NCBI GenBank assembly: GCA_913056285.1
Contig: CAJXNE010000005.1
Location: forward strand, 1 to 26,829
DNA from: an uncultured Zetaproteobacteria bacterium
GTDB taxonomy: Bacteria; Pseudomonadota; Zetaproteobacteria; Mariprofundales; Mariprofundaceae
Reading direction: 5' to 3'
Length of the DNA: 26,829 nt
Part shown: positions 1 to 8,868 of the stretch, piece by piece
How positions within the stretch are numbered: the stretch's first letter is position 1
Layout of the letters: each line of letters opens with the position of its first letter
Program-made: the position numbers and the translations under genes
Notes under the pieces: generated by a model
Database searches by the model: none
Told to the model about the DNA's origin: nothing
What the model saw: only the letters and a program-made list of their open reading frames with translations

Positions 1-470
1 TGCTGGCGATGTTCCAGCAACTGGGCCAGCCGGGATGCCACCGCTTCGAGCTGACCGGTTTCCTCGCCTGCAGCAATCATATTGCAAATTACTTCATCGA
101 AATGTTGGCCCCGTAGCGCTTCGGCCAGCGAGCCGCCCTCCAATACTTTTTTGCGAATGGTGAACACCGCCCGGCGCGATGCCTGTTTACTCATGCCATC
201 GGCAATCGAGCCCAGCGCATCAATCAGGGGCATGCCAGCTTCGGTCAATGTGGATAATTGTTGCAGAAACAACACGGTTTCTGATGCATTCAAACGCGCC
301 TGACCTGCGCCTTGCTTGCCGCGTTGTTGTTTTTCGATGGTGGATAATTTGCGAACCACCAGTTGGCGGGCTTTCAGTTTTTGGCGGGCGCTACGCTCAG
401 ATTCGGCTTCTAGTTCACCTTTCTGCCGACGCCCGCGCCCATCCAGCGCCTCATACGCAAAAACACTCAT
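1..470 (-). CDS. gspF: Type II secretion inner-membrane protein GspF, N-terminal part (cut by window edge)
   Basis: The minus strand from the ATG at 470 reads without a stop to the window edge, giving 156 residues of a GspF/PilC-family platform protein. It begins MSVFAYEALDGRGRRQKGEL, the typical family start. The first cytoplasmic T2SSF domain follows, with recognisable segments at about residues 74-100 (FLQQLSTLTEAGMPLIDALG) and 133-156 (VICNMIAAGEETGQLEAVAS). Such proteins sit in the inner membrane and couple the GspE ATPase to pseudopilus assembly. The ATG overlaps the gspE stop codon in an ATGA quartet, so translation is probably coupled. Family members are about 400 residues, so roughly 60% lies outside the window, including the membrane helices. 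PilC of type IV pili is a relative, but the gspD-gspE context supports GspF. Confidence 0.95.
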   Translation of the reverse strand, partial: MSVFAYEALDGRGRRQKGELEAESERSARQKLKARQLVVRKLSTIEKQQRGKQGAGQARLNASETVLFLQQLSTLTEAGMPLIDALGSIADGMSKQASRRAVFTIRKKVLEGGSLAEALRGQHFDEVICNMIAAGEETGQLEAVASRLAQLLEHRQ

Positions 471-2008
471 GGCTCAACAGCAACCACATCTTCCATGGTC
501 ACTCTCAATACTTCCTCAATACTGGTGACACCTGCTGCGACATGCCGCGCCACATCCTGACGCAGGGTGATCATATGTTCCTTTTTGGCAATGCGGCGCA
601 TGGTTGGTAATCCCTTACCCTCATGAATCGCATTGCGCATGGCATCGGACACATGCGCCATTTCATATATGGCGATACGCCCGACATAACCGGTGCCCAT
701 GCATGCATCGCAGCCTTTGGCATCGTATATGTGCGAGACATCAGGGTAATTTCCGGCATCCACTTCCAGCATCGCCCAATCTTCTGCCGTGACCGGTCGA
801 GGCTGTCTGCAATCGTGGCAGAGACGGCGCACCAACCGTTGGGCCTGCACCATATTCAGCGAAGAAGCGACCAGATAAGGCTCCAAACCCATATCCTGCA
901 AACGCAGAATGGCGGACAGGGCATCGTTGGTATGCAGGGTTGCGAACACCAGATGGCCGGTTAATGATGCCTGAATAGCGATTTCGGCAGTTTCCAGATC
1001 GCGGATTTCGCCGATCATCACGATATCCGGATCCTGACGCAGAATGGAACGCAGGCCGGCGGCAAAGGTAACGCCGATTTTCGGCTGCACCTGCATCTGC
1101 CCTACCCCTTCGACCTGATATTCAATCGGATCTTCGATGGTCATGACATTGCGGTTTTTGCGATCCACTTCCATCAGCGCTGCGTAAAGCGTGGTACTTT
1201 TACCGGATCCTGTCGGGCCGGTGACCAGCACAATGCCGTGCGGCGCGGTGATTACCTCTTTCATTAACTGGAGTTGTGGCGAACTCATACCCAGTTCCGG
1301 CAAAGTCAGCATGGCCGAACCGCGATCCAATAAGCGCATCACCACCCGTTCGCCATGCGCCGTCGGCAACAGGGAAACACGCACATCCACTTCACGGCCG
1401 GCAATTTTAACCCGGAATCGCCCATCTTGCGGATGCCGTTTTTCAGCAATATCCAACCCCGCCATCACCTTGATGCGGCTGGTAATGGCAGCCTGCACGC
1501 CCTTGGGCGGGTGAACAATGGTATGGAGCACTCCGTCGATACGAAAACGCACCAGCACCCTTGTTTCAAACGGTTCGATATGAATATCGCTGGCGCGCTC
1601 TTTGAGCGCTTGGGAAATCAGCGTGTTGACTAACCGGATGACCGGCGCATCGTCTTCGGACTCAAGCAGATCACCGACTTCTTCCAGTTCGCGTGATAAA
1701 TCATCGCCACCCATATCTTCCAGCATCTGTTCGGCCGAGGCCGAAGCCATATCAAAGACCTGATTCAACACCGTTAAAATTACTTCTGAAGGAGCCAGCA
1801 CCGGCTGCACCTCGACTCCGAACAAACGCCGGCAATCATCGAGCAATTCCCAAGGCCAGTCGCCCTCGGCGCTAACCGCTACAGGATTATCCGCATCCGA
1901 CGTGGGTTTGAGCGGTAATACTGGGCCGCAGCGCAGTACTGGCAGTGAAAACCGCAACACGCGCTCTGCATCAACAAGATCATTGCCCAATCTGCTTAGC
2001 TCTTTCAT
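467..2008 (-). CDS. gspE: Type II secretion system ATPase GspE
   Basis: This 513-residue protein has the normal length for GspE, the cytoplasmic hexameric ATPase that powers pseudopilus growth in type II secretion. Visible motifs are Walker A GPTGSGKS at residues 264-271, an Asp box NVMTIEDPIEY at about 287-297, Walker B around DPDIVMIGEIRD at 326-337 and a His box GHLVFATLHT at 351-360. A four-cysteine zinc site (C397/C400 and C433/C436) is typical of GspE and PilB and absent from PilT. The N-terminal 80 residues resemble the GspE N1 region that contacts GspL. The ATG at 2008 overlaps the gspD stop by 4 bp, and the stop overlaps the gspF start by 4 bp, so gspD, gspE and gspF form a coupled set. 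All catalytic motifs look intact. Confidence 0.96.
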   Translation of the reverse strand: MKELSRLGNDLVDAERVLRFSLPVLRCGPVLPLKPTSDADNPVAVSAEGDWPWELLDDCRRLFGVEVQPVLAPSEVILTVLNQVFDMASASAEQMLEDMGGDDLSRELEEVGDLLESEDDAPVIRLVNTLISQALKERASDIHIEPFETRVLVRFRIDGVLHTIVHPPKGVQAAITSRIKVMAGLDIAEKRHPQDGRFRVKIAGREVDVRVSLLPTAHGERVVMRLLDRGSAMLTLPELGMSSPQLQLMKEVITAPHGIVLVTGPTGSGKSTTLYAALMEVDRKNRNVMTIEDPIEYQVEGVGQMQVQPKIGVTFAAGLRSILRQDPDIVMIGEIRDLETAEIAIQASLTGHLVFATLHTNDALSAILRLQDMGLEPYLVASSLNMVQAQRLVRRLCHDCRQPRPVTAEDWAMLEVDAGNYPDVSHIYDAKGCDACMGTGYVGRIAIYEMAHVSDAMRNAIHEGKGLPTMRRIAKKEHMITLRQDVARHVAAGVTSIEEVLRVTMEDVVAVEP

Positions 2009-3969
2009 TGCGCTGGTGGATTAGCTCCATTGTCACCTTTGCCAGCAGGCTCAGACGGTTTCATATGCGTCGGCAACTGTTTTTTATGTTGCGGAAAAAT
2101 GATCGTGCCACCCTCCACAGGCTGTTCGTACAACTTCCGGATATCCATATATTTGCGATTGCTCATTTCTTCAATCTGGTCACCATTTTTAATAATATGC
2201 GGTTTGAGAAATACCATCAGGTTGGTCTTTGTTTTGGTGTTCTCGGTAAACTTAAAAGGCTCACCCAACACCGGGACAGCCCCGATGCAGGGAACGCGCT
2301 GCACCGTCGCGGAATTATCATCGCGCATCAAGCCACCGAGCACGATCATCTGCCCGTCATTGGCCAGCACCACGGTTTTAATCGAACGTTTACTGGTAAT
2401 CAGGCCGCCTTGAGCAGCCGTGCCGCCATCAACGCTGGATATCTCCTGATAAATTTTCAAACGCACTGCATTGCCATCCGATATTTGCGGTGTAACCCGC
2501 AGGGTCAGACCGACATCCTTACGTTCAATCGTTTGAAATGGATTAGCTGTACCGCCTTGTGTGACATTCTGGCCGGTCAGAAACGGTACATTTTTGCCCA
2601 CTACGATCTCCGCTTCTTCATTGTCCATAGTCAGCAGATTCGGTGTGGAGAGGACATTGGCATCATTATCCGATTCCATCGCGTGCACCAGCGCGCCGAT
2701 CGATAAGGCCTGGTTGACCACGCCCAAGGTCAGTCCGGTTGGCGCTGCCGAGGCCAGTGTCGCAGCTGTGCTGGCAGGCGTAGCAAGCGCAGCATTGGTT
2801 GCCAGTGCCGCGCCAATCGGCTGAATATTTTTAAAATTCTGCACGCCGGCCCCGGCGCCACCTGCCGCCATCCATTCCACCCCGAACCGCTGGCTGGCAT
2901 TGCCACTGACTTCGACAATCAACGCCTCCACCAACACCTGCCTGCGACGCACATCCAGCCTATCGATAATCCGCCCCACTGCCTTAATATCGCTGGGATC
3001 AGCAGTAATCAACAATGCATTGGTGGCTTTATCTGCCACCACTTTCACATCACCGGCAAATAATGGTTTTGACTGCCCGGGCTTGGCTGCGGTCGAACTC
3101 TGCCCTCCCACCAGATCAGTCAGTACTTTAGCGACATCTTCCGCATTGGCGTATTTAAGATAACGCACCTTCAAACGGCCACTGTCCGATTCAGGCGCAA
3201 CATCCAGCTTTTCAATCACATTCGCCACTTCATTGATCAGTTGCGGCGCGCCAATCACAATCAACCTGTTACCAGGCTGATGTGCGATGGCTTTCACCCC
3301 TCCCGTTGCGCCAGGTGTTCGCACACCGCCGGCAACGCCAGCGCCATATAAGGAAGTGATTGTGGTCGCCAGTTTATCAGCCGAAGCATGTTTGAGCGTA
3401 AACAGCTGCACACCGACCGCATCCTTACGATCCAGCAAGCGCAGAATGCGTTCGATGCGCTGGATATTACTGGCACTATCGGTCAGCAGCAGCATATTGC
3501 CGCGCGGATAGGCGACCAGGTGACTATTGGGAGAAATCAGTGGTCGAATCAGGGCTACCAGTTGCTGAGCATCGGCGTATTTGAGACGTACAACCTGTGT
3601 CACCATGGCATCATCATCCTGCCTGTTATTACTCATTAACACTGGCAGCGACTTCTGTTTGCTCTCCGCCCTGGGAACGATTTTAATCACCGTGCCGCTG
3701 GGCACGGCGGCAAACCCATTCACTTCCAGTACGGAGAGGAACACTTCATAGGCATGATCCTCTGAAATTGGCGTCGGAGAAATGATGGTTACCTTGCCTT
3801 TGACACGGTTATCCACCAGAAAGTTTTTACCGGAAAATCCAGCGACAAACTCAATAAAGGCGCGGATATCGGCATTCTTGAAGTTCAGGGTCACTTCCCC
3901 GCCCCATGCCTGAGATGCAACGAGCAACATCATCAAACACAACACCATTCTCACGCTTTTAATGTTCAT
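2005..3969 (-). CDS. gspD: Type II secretion outer-membrane secretin GspD
   Basis: GspD forms the outer-membrane channel of type II secretion. The frame is open further upstream (to 4047), but the ATG at 3967-3969 is chosen because a signal peptide starts exactly there (MNIKSVRMVLCLMMLLVASQ, cleavage near residue 23) and a G-rich stretch precedes it. The resulting 654 residues show N0 (about 25-100), N1 (124-185), N2 (187-260), N3 (265-342) and the secretin barrel domain (345-593). An Ala/Gly-rich insert lies at about 366-412. The C-terminal secretin signature is slightly unusual: residues 559-572 read VPCIGAVPVLGEPF, with a cysteine and no LF. The tail after 594 is hydrophilic, possibly for a pilotin. 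No gspC is seen upstream; batD is there instead, across a 245-bp gap. Confidence 0.95.
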   Translation of the reverse strand: MNIKSVRMVLCLMMLLVASQAWGGEVTLNFKNADIRAFIEFVAGFSGKNFLVDNRVKGKVTIISPTPISEDHAYEVFLSVLEVNGFAAVPSGTVIKIVPRAESKQKSLPVLMSNNRQDDDAMVTQVVRLKYADAQQLVALIRPLISPNSHLVAYPRGNMLLLTDSASNIQRIERILRLLDRKDAVGVQLFTLKHASADKLATTITSLYGAGVAGGVRTPGATGGVKAIAHQPGNRLIVIGAPQLINEVANVIEKLDVAPESDSGRLKVRYLKYANAEDVAKVLTDLVGGQSSTAAKPGQSKPLFAGDVKVVADKATNALLITADPSDIKAVGRIIDRLDVRRRQVLVEALIVEVSGNASQRFGVEWMAAGGAGAGVQNFKNIQPIGAALATNAALATPASTAATLASAAPTGLTLGVVNQALSIGALVHAMESDNDANVLSTPNLLTMDNEEAEIVVGKNVPFLTGQNVTQGGTANPFQTIERKDVGLTLRVTPQISDGNAVRLKIYQEISSVDGGTAAQGGLITSKRSIKTVVLANDGQMIVLGGLMRDDNSATVQRVPCIGAVPVLGEPFKFTENTKTKTNLMVFLKPHIIKNGDQIEEMSNRKYMDIRKLYEQPVEGGTIIFPQHKKQLPTHMKPSEPAGKGDNGANPPAQ

Positions 3970-4214
3970 TACCACCCCAACCCGACTACTTATTCGGAAA
4001 TCATAGTGAAATTGGCTCACCTGACCAGTGTGCATTATGGCAGACAATCCATCACATTGAGTTCAAAACAGTGACCAATGTCTCAAAAATGTGCGGTTGA
4101 TGAAGCTACAGTTATAAAACACAGGCTCTGAAACATCCAAATAGACGGGGGTTTCTACTGCCTCATTCGATAGCCGAATCATCAGCAATGTTCGCTGTCG
4201 GATTACATGAATTA
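3970..4214. other. Intergenic region between batD and gspD
   Basis: This 245-bp region separates two minus-strand genes and should hold the end of the bat transcript and the start of the gsp transcript. Two small inverted repeats stand side by side: ATTCG/CGAAT at 4165-4179 and CAGC/GCTG at 4183-4197. Neither is followed by a T-run on the minus strand, so they are not a convincing intrinsic terminator. A CATAAT hexamer on the minus strand, read near 4030-4036, could be a -10 element for gspD, but no good -35 lies at the right distance. No gene, RNA or riboswitch was recognised here. Confidence 0.4.
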
Positions 4215-5906
4215 TTATTCGGGATATAACTCCGGCAGAGCGCCGGATTTATCTGCAACATCATCTGTCGATTTGATAAAACCGCCTTCCTGCCGGAAAG
4301 CGTGGAGCAGTGCATCGCCCTGCCACTGCGATGCATTAGGGCCATATAGCGCCTGTTCGAGCCTGTGTACTTCGGCCTGCAAGGCCGGGCCGCATATCGC
4401 AGTCATCACAGATAGTGAATGGCATGTTGAATCGGGGGATTGCACGTCGGCCAGGTGCATCAAAGCCTGTTCACAGGCTTTGGCATCATGCGCTTTGCAT
4501 GCAGCCTCAACGGCTTTGGCTGCTTGCTTGATATTGACGGCGCACCTGTCTCTCCCCCCTTGTTGGCGCGCGCCACTGCTCCTGCGCAAATACCAGACAT
4601 ACACAAGCGTCAGCAACCAGCCGACTGCAAAAAACGCGGTCAACCATTGCCACCATGTTGATGTATTGGTTTGTTGCAGCTGAGCTGGCGCTTGCGTCTG
4701 AATCTCCACAGGAGCGAGTGCAGGCTTCTGTTTGGATGCCGGGGGAGAAGCAGATGCAGGCGCTGCAACCACCGTAAATGTGCGCGCCGGCAGTGTGGCA
4801 TGTTCTGTTTTTTCAGTTGCCGTATTCCACCACGCAATATCAATTTCCGGTAAAATATAGATGCCTGCGTGCATCGGCATAATGGCGACTTTCTCCTGCC
4901 GCATGCCGTGTACACCGTCGGCATTTTTTGCATCCTTTAATACCGGTTTATCAGCATAGGATTTCAAGTGATCGGGTAAATCGTGGGAAAACTCAGGCAA
5001 CTGACTGGAGGACAATCCATCAGCACGCAGGGTTAAGGTGCGCGTGATTGGCTCCCCTACTTTGAATTTCGCGCCAGTCTGCGGCCAGGATTCTTCAATT
5101 TTAAGCTGCTTGGCGGGCAGCCAGTCACCACCCATCCAGCCATCGGGAATACCGGATATTTCCAGATTCAAAGCGTTGGAACGCACACGAATCGGGCGCG
5201 CGGTCTGAAAATATGAGGCACCACCAACCAGCACGCTACCGTCGAGTTGCACCGGATTTATTTCGATGTGACCGCTCTGCTGTGGAAACAGGGCATAGTG
5301 GCGCTCGGTGACTTGCCAACTGCGATTGTTCGCCCGCTTCTGATAACTGGCATCATCTCCCAACCGTTCGATCATCGCATGTTCCGCTTTTGGCTCGGTT
5401 AATTGCGCCTGATTCAAACCGACAGCCTGATACACGCGAATGGTAATAATTGCCTGCTGTTGCACCCTGAGTTTTTTCGGCGACACATTCATGCTCAGCC
5501 AGACATCACCTGTTGGGACACCGGAAGCCGAACTGCGCGCCTGCACCTTGCTGACCTGAATCATAATCGGCGTCGTTGCAGCCGAACCCACTTTGATAGC
5601 TGGAATTGTCAGCGGTCCGGCATGACGCGGTCTGAGCATCAGTTGATAAACCGATTTGCTACTGCCCGAGCCATTGGTGAAGGAATAGGTCGAACTCTTG
5701 TTGTTTGAAAGAATTTCGAAATCCTTTTGCAGCGCTGACGTTTGCGGATCGCCGCTGTCATCGCCAGTCACTTCGATACTCAGATTCACCGTTTCACCTT
5801 CGGAGATATTGAAACGATCCACATGTGCCGTCACCGCAGCCTGCGCAGCAATGCCCCAGCACATGATACATAGCAAAAATATGAAACACTTGAGCTGCCC
5901 TACCAT
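4215..5906 (-). CDS. batD: BatD-family protein (oxygen tolerance / Bat operon)
   Basis: The product has 563 residues, with a signal peptide (hydrophobic residues 7-22, cleavage near AQA at 21-23), a large periplasmic beta-rich region and a single membrane helix at about 418-437 (WQWLTAFFAVGWLLTLVYVW). A roughly 125-residue cytoplasmic tail follows. This layout and the start of the mature protein (AHVDRFNISEGETVNLSIEV) match the BatD family. BatD is membrane-bound and associated with the VWA proteins BatA and BatB; its molecular function is not settled. The ATG at 5906 lies inside the end of the preceding VWA-TPR gene (7-bp overlap), with an AGGTGA sequence just upstream as ribosome binding site. 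It is the last gene of the bat run. Confidence 0.9.
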   Translation of the reverse strand: MVGQLKCFIFLLCIMCWGIAAQAAVTAHVDRFNISEGETVNLSIEVTGDDSGDPQTSALQKDFEILSNNKSSTYSFTNGSGSSKSVYQLMLRPRHAGPLTIPAIKVGSAATTPIMIQVSKVQARSSASGVPTGDVWLSMNVSPKKLRVQQQAIITIRVYQAVGLNQAQLTEPKAEHAMIERLGDDASYQKRANNRSWQVTERHYALFPQQSGHIEINPVQLDGSVLVGGASYFQTARPIRVRSNALNLEISGIPDGWMGGDWLPAKQLKIEESWPQTGAKFKVGEPITRTLTLRADGLSSSQLPEFSHDLPDHLKSYADKPVLKDAKNADGVHGMRQEKVAIMPMHAGIYILPEIDIAWWNTATEKTEHATLPARTFTVVAAPASASPPASKQKPALAPVEIQTQAPAQLQQTNTSTWWQWLTAFFAVGWLLTLVYVWYLRRSSGARQQGGRDRCAVNIKQAAKAVEAACKAHDAKACEQALMHLADVQSPDSTCHSLSVMTAICGPALQAEVHRLEQALYGPNASQWQGDALLHAFRQEGGFIKSTDDVADKSGALPELYPE

Positions 5907-7849
5907 GATTGATCACCTGCCCTGTTTGACTGATTTTGTTGCCGGTTTTGTTGATACTGATACTGGAACTTGCGCCGCAACAAACCGCCCGGGTCATCGG
6001 GAATGCGCCGCAACCACTGCTGCATTGCGGCGGACTTTTCCTTATCCTTCGGATTGGCATCTTTATCTGCGCCCATGGCTGCTTTTTTCTTATCTTGTTG
6101 TGTGCCACTGGATTGCTGTTTTGCCCCGGCTTGCTGTTCATCCTTCTTTTTATGATCCGTCTTTTTATGATCCTTCTTTTGCCCGGCTGACTGTTGTTCA
6201 GACTTATCCTGTTTCGCATTCTGCTGATTAGACTGCTTATTCTGATCGGACTGCTTACCCTGCCCGCTTTCCTGGCCCTGCTTTTGGTCAGGCTTATGCT
6301 GATCAGAATTCTGAGACTTGCTCTGCTGAGAGCCTGACTTATCCTGATTTTTATCCTTGCCACCATCTTTTCCTTTCGGCTTTTTATCCTGATTATCTTT
6401 CTGCTGTTTATTTTTTTTCTTATCGGATTTCTTCTGATCCTGCGATTTGTTTTTCTTTGATTGTTGCATGGCTTTTTTCACCAGATCACGATTAAACGCT
6501 GCATCCTTGTCAGCTTTATTCAGTTTCAGTGCATGATCGTAGGCATCCAGTGCGCCCTTCAAATCGCCCGCTTTAGCCAGTGCATTGCCGCGATTATACC
6601 ATCCATCGGCACTATCCACAGATTTCAATGCATCTGCCGCCTGCTTGTATTTTTTTGCACGGTATAAGGATGCGCCTTTCCAGTCGGGGTTTTGAAACAG
6701 GTCAGCCGCCGCTTCCGGTTTTTTATCGCGTATCAAGATTTGCGCCTGTTGATCCTGCGTTTGCCACAGATCTTTCCATGTCATCGCCTGTGCGCTTTCA
6801 GGGAACATCAAAACGGGCAACACAAATGGCAGCAGAACAAATGGCAACAATACCCCGCGCCGAAAAGCCAGACTCAACAGCGGCAACACCAGCAACAACA
6901 GCCACGGCCCTTCTTCGCGCCAGAGATCGGTTTGCAGCTTCTCCTGTTTGGAAATCGCATCGGTCATCGAAGGTTTAATGCCGGCAATGGCATTGATATC
7001 GCCGTCATCAAAGCGAATCGGCTGATACGCGCCATGCCCCGCATCCGCTAATCCCTGCAACAGACCAGTCTGCAAACGAGGAATGACAATACTGCCGTTC
7101 CGATCTTTCACGAAACCGCCTGTTTCTCCGGCGGCAGGAATCGGTGCGCCGTCTTCCGTTCCTACGCCGATCAGGCTGACGCGATGCCCGGCTCTGACCA
7201 ATTCAGAGGCAACATCAGATGCATCAGCATCCACGCCGTCGGTTAATAAAACCACCGTGCCGTGTTTGATGGCATTGCGTTTGAAAATAGCTTCAGCATG
7301 TTCCAGCGCAGTCGATGCACGGCTTCCCTGCGCCGGCATCATCGATGGCTCAAGTGCATCCAGCATAGCCAGAATCGCTTTGTTATCGCTGGTCAACGGC
7401 ACCACATCGAAGGCCGCGCCCGCGAAAACAACTAACGCCGTCTGCCCTTCCCTGCGTAACGATAAAATATCCTGCAATTTCTGTTTGGCGCGTTGCAATC
7501 GATTGGGTTTCATATCCTCAGCAAGCATGGAGCGCGATAAATCCAATCCAATCACCAAGGCAGATTGGACGCGATAGACCGGTTGCGGCAGTTGTTGCCA
7601 TGCCGGCCCGGCCAGCGCCAGCAGCGCAATGCAACCGGCCATTAGCAGGGCCGCCAAAGCCATTTTCGAACGCTGCTGCGTCCCTGAACTCTCACCAACC
7701 AGATACGATAATAAGGCCGGATCGCAGACTGACGCCCAACCGTCCCCACGCTGGCCTTTGCGCCAAACATACAGAGCCAGACTCAGCCACAACGGCAGCG
7801 CCAGCAACCACCACGGGCGCAGAAAATGAAAGGCCGCTAGGATTTCCAT
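5900..7849 (-). CDS. batB: BatB-BatC type protein: VWA domain, TPR repeats, long Lys/Gln-rich tail
   Basis: This 649-residue protein joins the roles that Bacteroides splits into BatB and BatC, a fusion also common in gammaproteobacteria. Membrane helices lie at about 10-28, 61-80 and 315-350. A von Willebrand A domain between them has an apparently intact metal site: DLSRS at 103-107, a Thr near 180 and LLTDG with D204. TPR-like sequence follows at about 385-455 (WYNRGNALAKAGDLKGALDA). Residues 463-605 are almost only Lys, Gln, Asp, Ser and Asn. The family C-terminal motif (QWLRRIPDDPGGLLRRKF) closes the protein at 611-628, so the low-complexity stretch is not a frameshift product. The start at 7849 has a GGGAG site 6 bases upstream and overlaps batA by 13 bp; an upstream ATG at 7930 lacks this support. 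Confidence 0.9.
   Translation of the reverse strand: MEILAAFHFLRPWWLLALPLWLSLALYVWRKGQRGDGWASVCDPALLSYLVGESSGTQQRSKMALAALLMAGCIALLALAGPAWQQLPQPVYRVQSALVIGLDLSRSMLAEDMKPNRLQRAKQKLQDILSLRREGQTALVVFAGAAFDVVPLTSDNKAILAMLDALEPSMMPAQGSRASTALEHAEAIFKRNAIKHGTVVLLTDGVDADASDVASELVRAGHRVSLIGVGTEDGAPIPAAGETGGFVKDRNGSIVIPRLQTGLLQGLADAGHGAYQPIRFDDGDINAIAGIKPSMTDAISKQEKLQTDLWREEGPWLLLLVLPLLSLAFRRGVLLPFVLLPFVLPVLMFPESAQAMTWKDLWQTQDQQAQILIRDKKPEAAADLFQNPDWKGASLYRAKKYKQAADALKSVDSADGWYNRGNALAKAGDLKGALDAYDHALKLNKADKDAAFNRDLVKKAMQQSKKNKSQDQKKSDKKKNKQQKDNQDKKPKGKDGGKDKNQDKSGSQQSKSQNSDQHKPDQKQGQESGQGKQSDQNKQSNQQNAKQDKSEQQSAGQKKDHKKTDHKKKDEQQAGAKQQSSGTQQDKKKAAMGADKDANPKDKEKSAAMQQWLRRIPDDPGGLLRRKFQYQYQQNRQQNQSNRAGDQSW
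6035..6463 (-). repeat. Low-complexity Lys/Gln/Asp/Ser/Asn coding tract in the BatB-BatC gene
   Basis: About 143 codons encode a strongly charged, probably disordered linker made largely of Lys, Gln, Asp, Ser and Asn. Some of it is tandemly repeated at DNA level: the 13-base unit CTTTTTATGATCC on the plus strand occurs at 6146-6158 and 6161-6173 with a 15-base period, which keeps the reading frame and encodes repeated DHKK units. Such tracts often change length between strains by slippage. The reading frame is open throughout and returns to a conserved motif after the tract. Confidence 0.65.
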
Positions 7850-8868
7850 GATGTTCTCCCGGTTTTGCTCCCGAAAGCGCGCACCACCAGAAAACCGGCA
7901 GCCAGCAACAGCGCCAATCCGAGCGGCCACATAAATAAAGCGTGGCGCGGACGATAGACCTGCTTGTCCTTCTCAACCGGCTCCAGCTGATCAATCAACT
8001 GGTAAATCTGTTGCAACTCGCTGGTATTGTGGGCGCGAAAATATCTGCCGCCCGTCTTTTGTGCGATTTCAGTCAGCGCCTTTTCATCCAGTTCCGCCGA
8101 CGGATTCACCTGCCGCGAACCGAAGAACGATTCAATCATCATCGCATCGGCGCCGATGCCGATAGTATAAATGGTCAATCCGCGTTTGGCTGCCAGTTCC
8201 GCCGCCTGTAACGGCGCAACTGCGCCAGCTGTATTGACCCCGTCAGTCAGCAGAATCAACACCTGTTCCTGACTGGCGCCCGTCTCGCCTTCCTGTAATC
8301 GTTTGGTCGCCAGACCAATGGCATCGCCAATCGCCGTAGCCTTACCTGCCAAGCCAACCACAGCTTCATCGAGCAAGCGACGCACGGTTTTGCGATCAAA
8401 GGTCAGCGGCGTCTGCACATAGGCTTTGGAACCGAATAAAATCAGACCAATACGATCCCCTTCACGGCGCTCTATAAAGGCATCGGCCACCGCTTTCGTC
8501 GCTGTCAGCCGATCCACCGCTTTGCCAGAAATCTCGAAATCCTGAATCTGCATGGAACCGGAAATATCCACAGCCAACATCAAATCACGCCCGCTGACCG
8601 GCAATTCCACCGCATCGCCCACCCACTCGGGCCGCGCCGTCGCCACAATCACCAGTAACCAGACCAGAGCCGTCAGCCACAATCGCGCTCGTTCAGATTT
8701 GTCCGTTTGCGCGATGGACGCATCCGGCCACTCTGAGGCAAACGGCACATAAGCAACCGCCTGCTGACGACGCACCGGTGGCAGGAATAAACGTACCAAC
8801 AACGGCAAGGGCAACAAGGCGAATGCCCACAACCATTGCCACGTCAACGATTCAAACATGGTTTCCAT
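7837..8868 (-). CDS. batA: BatA-family VWA membrane protein
   Basis: This 343-residue protein has the BatA layout: two N-terminal membrane helices (about 8-29 and 62-78), a von Willebrand A domain facing the periplasm or cytoplasm, and a C-terminal helix near 310-330. The metal-binding site appears complete: DISGS at 101-105, T178 and D209 in LLTDG. BatA-type proteins are thought to bind partner proteins under control of a MoxR ATPase. The ATG at 8868 shares one base with the stop of the preceding DUF4381 gene (TGATG) and has GAGG about 9 bases upstream, so it is preferred over an ATG 7 codons further upstream. It overlaps the following batB-type gene by 13 bp. Confidence 0.92.
   Translation of the reverse strand: METMFESLTWQWLWAFALLPLPLLVRLFLPPVRRQQAVAYVPFASEWPDASIAQTDKSERARLWLTALVWLLVIVATARPEWVGDAVELPVSGRDLMLAVDISGSMQIQDFEISGKAVDRLTATKAVADAFIERREGDRIGLILFGSKAYVQTPLTFDRKTVRRLLDEAVVGLAGKATAIGDAIGLATKRLQEGETGASQEQVLILLTDGVNTAGAVAPLQAAELAAKRGLTIYTIGIGADAMMIESFFGSRQVNPSAELDEKALTEIAQKTGGRYFRAHNTSELQQIYQLIDQLEPVEKDKQVYRPRHALFMWPLGLALLLAAGFLVVRAFGSKTGRTSWKS

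Noticed and set aside
1945..2706. Long open frame (253 codons) on the plus strand opposite gspD and the gspE start
   Set aside because: It lies opposite firmly identified secretin coding sequence, has no good ribosome binding site and no recognisable protein features. It is a shadow frame.
5794..6366. 190-codon minus-strand frame rich in Arg, Ile and Ser across batD and the BatB-BatC end
   Set aside because: It is an alternative frame of the low-complexity tract. The main frame continues to a conserved C-terminal motif and overlaps the batD start correctly.
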